From the NCBI GenBank assembly GCA_030148165.1, contig JASBTZ010000013.1, forward strand, positions 1 to 64,000: 64,000 nucleotides of DNA, given 5' to 3'. Origin of the DNA: Bacteroidota bacterium. GTDB lineage: Bacteria > Bacteroidota > Bacteroidia > Flavobacteriales_D > Crocinitomicaceae. Position numbers and translations under genes: made by a program. Shown here in pieces: positions 60,859 through 64,000 of this stretch (its first letter is position 1; the number at the start of each line of letters is the position of its first letter). The notes under the pieces are model-generated. The model saw only the letters and a program-made list of their open reading frames with translations, was not told the DNA's origin and did no database searches.

Positions 60859-63800
60859 ATTTTGCATATCCACTGCTCGCATGGATATAAAGGCTTTCAG
60901 AACGACATCGCCGATATCGGGTACTTCTACATGGATTAAATATAACCCGCTTGCTATAGGAATATTCGCGTGATTAACCAGCGTCCAATCCAGGTAGGTA
61001 ATCGGACTATCCTTTTTAAAGCTCTTGACCAATTTACCCTGTGAATTATAGATTTTAATATTACAACGCTCCGGAAGATTCGTGATCTTAACTCTGGTAT
61101 CGAGTTTGTTTCGCTCATATTCTGAGTATGCGTAATATGGATTCGGAACAACATTAATAATGCTTAGTGCATCCGCCAATTGGTCCGCAACTCCCACTTC
61201 CGTAGCAATGTCATCCATGTTCCAGGAATACATTGGTTTCCCGTTATTTTGTCCCGTAGCGTTAAAGTTCTTATACTCTTTATTTAAACGGAGCTTGATC
61301 TCTACGTCGGTTGATAATATATCTTGGCCTGGCGTTAAGTACGGATAGGCGATCCAACTTAAGGACCCATATGTAAATCGCTTCTCCGGAGCATTATTCA
61401 TTTCAACAAGTAACATATTCTGATATAACACATTCGTCACCGCATTTTCAACTGTTGCCGGATCGTACGCAGGATGATCATATCCCAATAAATAATTATT
61501 TGTACTCTTATTATTGTAGCTAAATACATATACAGGGTGCATTCCTCCCATCACCGGATTACCCAATGCATTAAACACTTTATCTGATGGATTCCAAATC
61601 ATGTCGCCTCCATTATCAGAAATAAGGAATGAATTCTCTCCAAAGGCCATGTATAATCTCGCTCCCGATTCCAAATCGATCGCGTAACCAGGAAACCATC
61701 CTAAACCAGTTGTCCCCGAACCATCTGGATTACCATTCTTGTCAACAGATGTACTTTTACGCATCTCGCCCGGTTCGGCATTGCCAATATTCAATTGAGC
61801 ATCCCTTCCCAATTCAATAACCGGACATCGGGTCCACTTTGACTTATCATTCGTAATAACGATATCAACGCTTGGGCAAAAACTAATTGACGCAGCATTC
61901 TTTGCAGATGCCGGGTTCGGGTAGTTGAAATATGCCAATGGCATGTAATCCGCCTGATATCCGACCAATCGATGAGGCGCGATCCCTCCCGATAACACAT
62001 TCTCATATAAAGCTGTTGGATCCGCATTCAATTCGTCCCGATAGTTACATGGATTCAGCCAGTCCTCAGCCGGTGCAGGTGTACAATCAACCAGTGGGTC
62101 TGGATCATATGTTCCAGATCTAACCCAATTCGTTGGGAAGAACTGGTCATCATCTTCGATAAATGACATCCAACGTTTTGAGCTATCCGAGAATTTAATG
62201 TCTGCACTGATAAAATCGGTCGTTCTGGCCTCAACGCCACCAACTGCACCCTCCGGTAAAAAATACTTAACCTGATTGATCTGCACGGAAACACCCCATT
62301 GCGGTATCAACTGCTCGTTGTCTGAAGCAATCGTTAGTTCAGAGCTTACTGATTCAAGCAACGGTCCATTCTCATACGCATAGCGATTGATGACCCAGGA
62401 TGCGGTATCTGCCCCATTACTGTTCGTAGGATTGAACTCTTCAAATACACATTCGAAATAGCCATTCGCCACGTTAAGTGGATCGATTACCTTAATGTTG
62501 ATAGGCCCCGAACCATATTCATACGTTGGCGTATTTAAATAACCATTATTAATGATATAATCTTTCGAGCCTTGTGTCAATTCAAGTGCACGTCCACCGT
62601 TACCGTATCCATCCAATCGTGTTATTCTTGGACTCGAACCATATTGAATTTGTTGTAACGTTCCATTTGCTTCCGGACTCGGGTTATGCGGAATCCCCGA
62701 TTGTACTCTGATTTCACCAATGGCAGCTTTTCTACTTGCGATGTACGGTTTTTGCTGACCATCAATTAACAAGGGATCATTCGGATCATACTCTTTGTAG
62801 TTGTTGTAAGCATATGCTACCGCCACAAAATAATAAGTCTTGAAGTTAATCAGTGTTCGGTCCCCCTGAGCAAATGCATCTTCTTTAATGCTGAAGCTGT
62901 GTTTAATACCATCATCTGCTCCATCCACTTTTTCAACAGGGATTGCGGCCTGAATGTGTTCATCAAATTCAAAATTGATCAATCGACCTACACCATCTTT
63001 TACATCACACTGCGCTATCAATCTAGCCTTCGTAGGATCTTCAATATCAGAAACTGAAGCACTCTCATCCTTCAATTGATAGATCTGATATCCTTGAAAA
63101 CGATAATTCTTATCTGCTGTAGAGTCAGCTGCAATAAAGGGGTCAAATTCGATATACTCCTCTTTATAATTATTGGAACTGATTGAATTACTAATAGTCA
63201 ATATCAACTCGTTCTCCAATTCTTGAATGGCAAGCTCCGGAGCGTGAGGTGCGTCGAGCACCTTAAAGCAGTTCTCAAATAATGACTGCGCCTTGTCGTC
63301 TGCACGTTGAAGTGCTTCCACCGAAGCAAAGGGATCTCCGCCTGCTGAACGCGCCCATACTACTCCAACAGTAATGTTGTTAACGGCTCCAGGCTTGAGA
63401 ATAAAAGGTCCTGCAGATTGAACAAACCTACGGTCATACGGAGGATTGTTTGCCGTCTGTTCAGTCCAGGTTGCCTGTGGTACACCATCCGTTCCCCAAC
63501 CAAGAGGATCAGTGTCTCCCGGGAACATGAAGTCACACTCAACATTCGGATCAGCCTGTGGATCTGAAATATGTCCTGATCCACCATAATAAAACGGGGT
63601 TCCGTCTTTCCAGAATCCTCTCAGATAATTGTAATAATCTGCAGCAGATATAGGGTCCGTCTGATTGATATTTCCAGCTCCAACATTACTGTAGTACAAG
63701 AAACGACGCATTCCGTATCGCTCGTTGTCCACGATACCATCACCATAACCGATTCCGTTTAATGCTTCACCCGGACCAATACCAAAGGCATTGTCAATGC

Positions 63801-64000
63801 TGTCGTTGTCCTGATAAGGCCCTTCAAAAAAGTCCACTCCAACTGCCGGAGGGCTAGTCCCGTATCCTAAGAATCCCGAATTGTCTGCATCAAGGTTATC
63901 TCCATTGTAGTAATACCCCAGACCTCTGTTTACATCACAACCGACATAGTCGTCAAAAGGATCACCTAATGCACCATCTGTAAAACAACCGAAATAAGTA
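60853..64000 (-). CDS. Large secreted protein, C-terminal part (5' end beyond window), T9SS-like ending
   Basis: The frame is open from the right edge to the stop at 60853, so at least 1048 residues are present. A valine GTG at 63837 inside it is not the real start. The sequence is rich in Asn, Asp, Tyr and Gly with beta-sandwich character, including GDPFDDYVGCDVNRGLGYYYNGD in two pieces (DPFDDYVGCD, RGLGYYYNGD) that resembles calcium-binding or metalloprotease-linked regions. The end has VVPNPYYAYSEYERN and KIYNSQGKLVKSF, like the sorting domains of type IX cargo, but runs on to SMRAVDMQNL rather than the usual short basic tail. Function is not recognised. Confidence 0.75.
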   Translation of the reverse strand, partial: TYFGCFTDGALGDPFDDYVGCDVNRGLGYYYNGDNLDADNSGFLGYGTSPPAVGVDFFEGPYQDNDSIDNAFGIGPGEALNGIGYGDGIVDNERYGMRRFLYYSNVGAGNINQTDPISAADYYNYLRGFWKDGTPFYYGGSGHISDPQADPNVECDFMFPGDTDPLGWGTDGVPQATWTEQTANNPPYDRRFVQSAGPFILKPGAVNNITVGVVWARSAGGDPFASVEALQRADDKAQSLFENCFKVLDAPHAPELAIQELENELILTISNSISSNNYKEEYIEFDPFIAADSTADKNYRFQGYQIYQLKDESASVSDIEDPTKARLIAQCDVKDGVGRLINFEFDEHIQAAIPVEKVDGADDGIKHSFSIKEDAFAQGDRTLINFKTYYFVAVAYAYNNYKEYDPNDPLLIDGQQKPYIASRKAAIGEIRVQSGIPHNPSPEANGTLQQIQYGSSPRITRLDGYGNGGRALELTQGSKDYIINNGYLNTPTYEYGSGPINIKVIDPLNVANGYFECVFEEFNPTNSNGADTASWVINRYAYENGPLLESVSSELTIASDNEQLIPQWGVSVQINQVKYFLPEGAVGGVEARTTDFISADIKFSDSSKRWMSFIEDDDQFFPTNWVRSGTYDPDPLVDCTPAPAEDWLNPCNYRDELNADPTALYENVLSGGIAPHRLVGYQADYMPLAYFNYPNPASAKNAASISFCPSVDIVITNDKSKWTRCPVIELGRDAQLNIGNAEPGEMRKSTSVDKNGNPDGSGTTGLGWFPGYAIDLESGARLYMAFGENSFLISDNGGDMIWNPSDKVFNALGNPVMGGMHPVYVFSYNNKSTNNYLLGYDHPAYDPATVENAVTNVLYQNMLLVEMNNAPEKRFTYGSLSWIAYPYLTPGQDILSTDVEIKLRLNKEYKNFNATGQNNGKPMYSWNMDDIATEVGVADQLADALSIINVVPNPYYAYSEYERNKLDTRVKITNLPERCNIKIYNSQGKLVKSFKKDSPITYLDWTLVNHANIPIASGLYLIHVEVPDIGDVVLKAFISMRAVDMQNL

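Noticed and set aside
63835-63837. GTG as the start of the last gene
   Set aside because: The frame stays open to the window edge with similar coding content, so the GTG is an internal valine codon.
1-64000. tRNA, rRNA or tmRNA genes
   Set aside because: I saw no T-loop GGTTCGAATCC-type motif with a fitting cloverleaf and no rRNA core sequence in the gaps; a scan with a covariance model would settle it.

Overview
The window reads as a chromosomal stretch of a Bacteroidota bacterium, most like a flavobacterial lineage. Several things point this way. There are at least five secreted proteins of the type IX secretion (T9SS) kind, with both type A and type B sorting ends. The lineage-typical gene run panD/panC, a short GT5 protein, a DUF4270 lipoprotein and glmS is present. 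Shine-Dalgarno sequences are generally absent, and 13 start codons are preceded by the Bacteroidota -7 promoter box TAnnTTTG. The DNA is moderately AT-rich and compact. I see no rRNA, tRNA, CRISPR array, transposase or phage gene.

Layout. 1-4.7 kb: the tail of a T9SS protein, 3-hydroxyanthranilate dioxygenase and a 1295-residue T9SS type B protein. 4.9-9.2 kb: a tight operon of a long PurF-like protein, a histidine kinase and phosphoglycerate mutase. 9.2-12 kb: a leftward group of panC and panD-flippase-rfaE2. 12-16.6 kb: half-size GT5 protein, DUF4270 lipoprotein, glmS and an alkyltransferase-like protein. 16.8-20.7 kb: an extended SDR, a YD-repeat protein and a YyaL-type thioredoxin-fold protein. 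20.9-25.4 kb: two SGNH esterase-like proteins plus an MBOAT acyltransferase, a probable surface-glycan O-acylation unit. 25.4-35.6 kb: two giant tandem paralogous T9SS adhesin-like proteins (1658 and 1655 residues). 35.7-48.8 kb: mostly housekeeping and envelope genes (paaZ, isoaspartyl peptidase, dusB, AsmA, PfkB kinase, DUF349, VWA protein, alpha/beta hydrolase). 48.8-53.2 kb: a glycine-rich T9SS protein, a metal-binding lipoprotein and engB. 53.3-60.9 kb: MBL-rhodanese fusion, glycyl-tRNA synthetase, sterol-desaturase/rhodanese cluster, glycosyltransferase and a second histidine kinase. 60.9-64 kb: a large secreted protein running off the right edge.

How the parts fit. Central metabolism (gpmI, glmS, pantothenate synthesis, glyQS) is mixed with a large surface investment: giant exported Ig-like/PKD proteins, a glycan acylation trio, a heptose-type nucleotidyltransferase and a lipid flippase-like protein. 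The most unusual items are the tandem giants. They share a roughly 190-residue module present three times in each protein, with near-identical DNA patches next to a third copy that has diverged. A second is a group of genes whose -7 promoter box sits only 4-7 nt from the start codon, predicting leaderless or near-leaderless mRNAs. Convergent neighbours repeatedly overlap at their stop codons. Everything here is read by eye; no searches were run.
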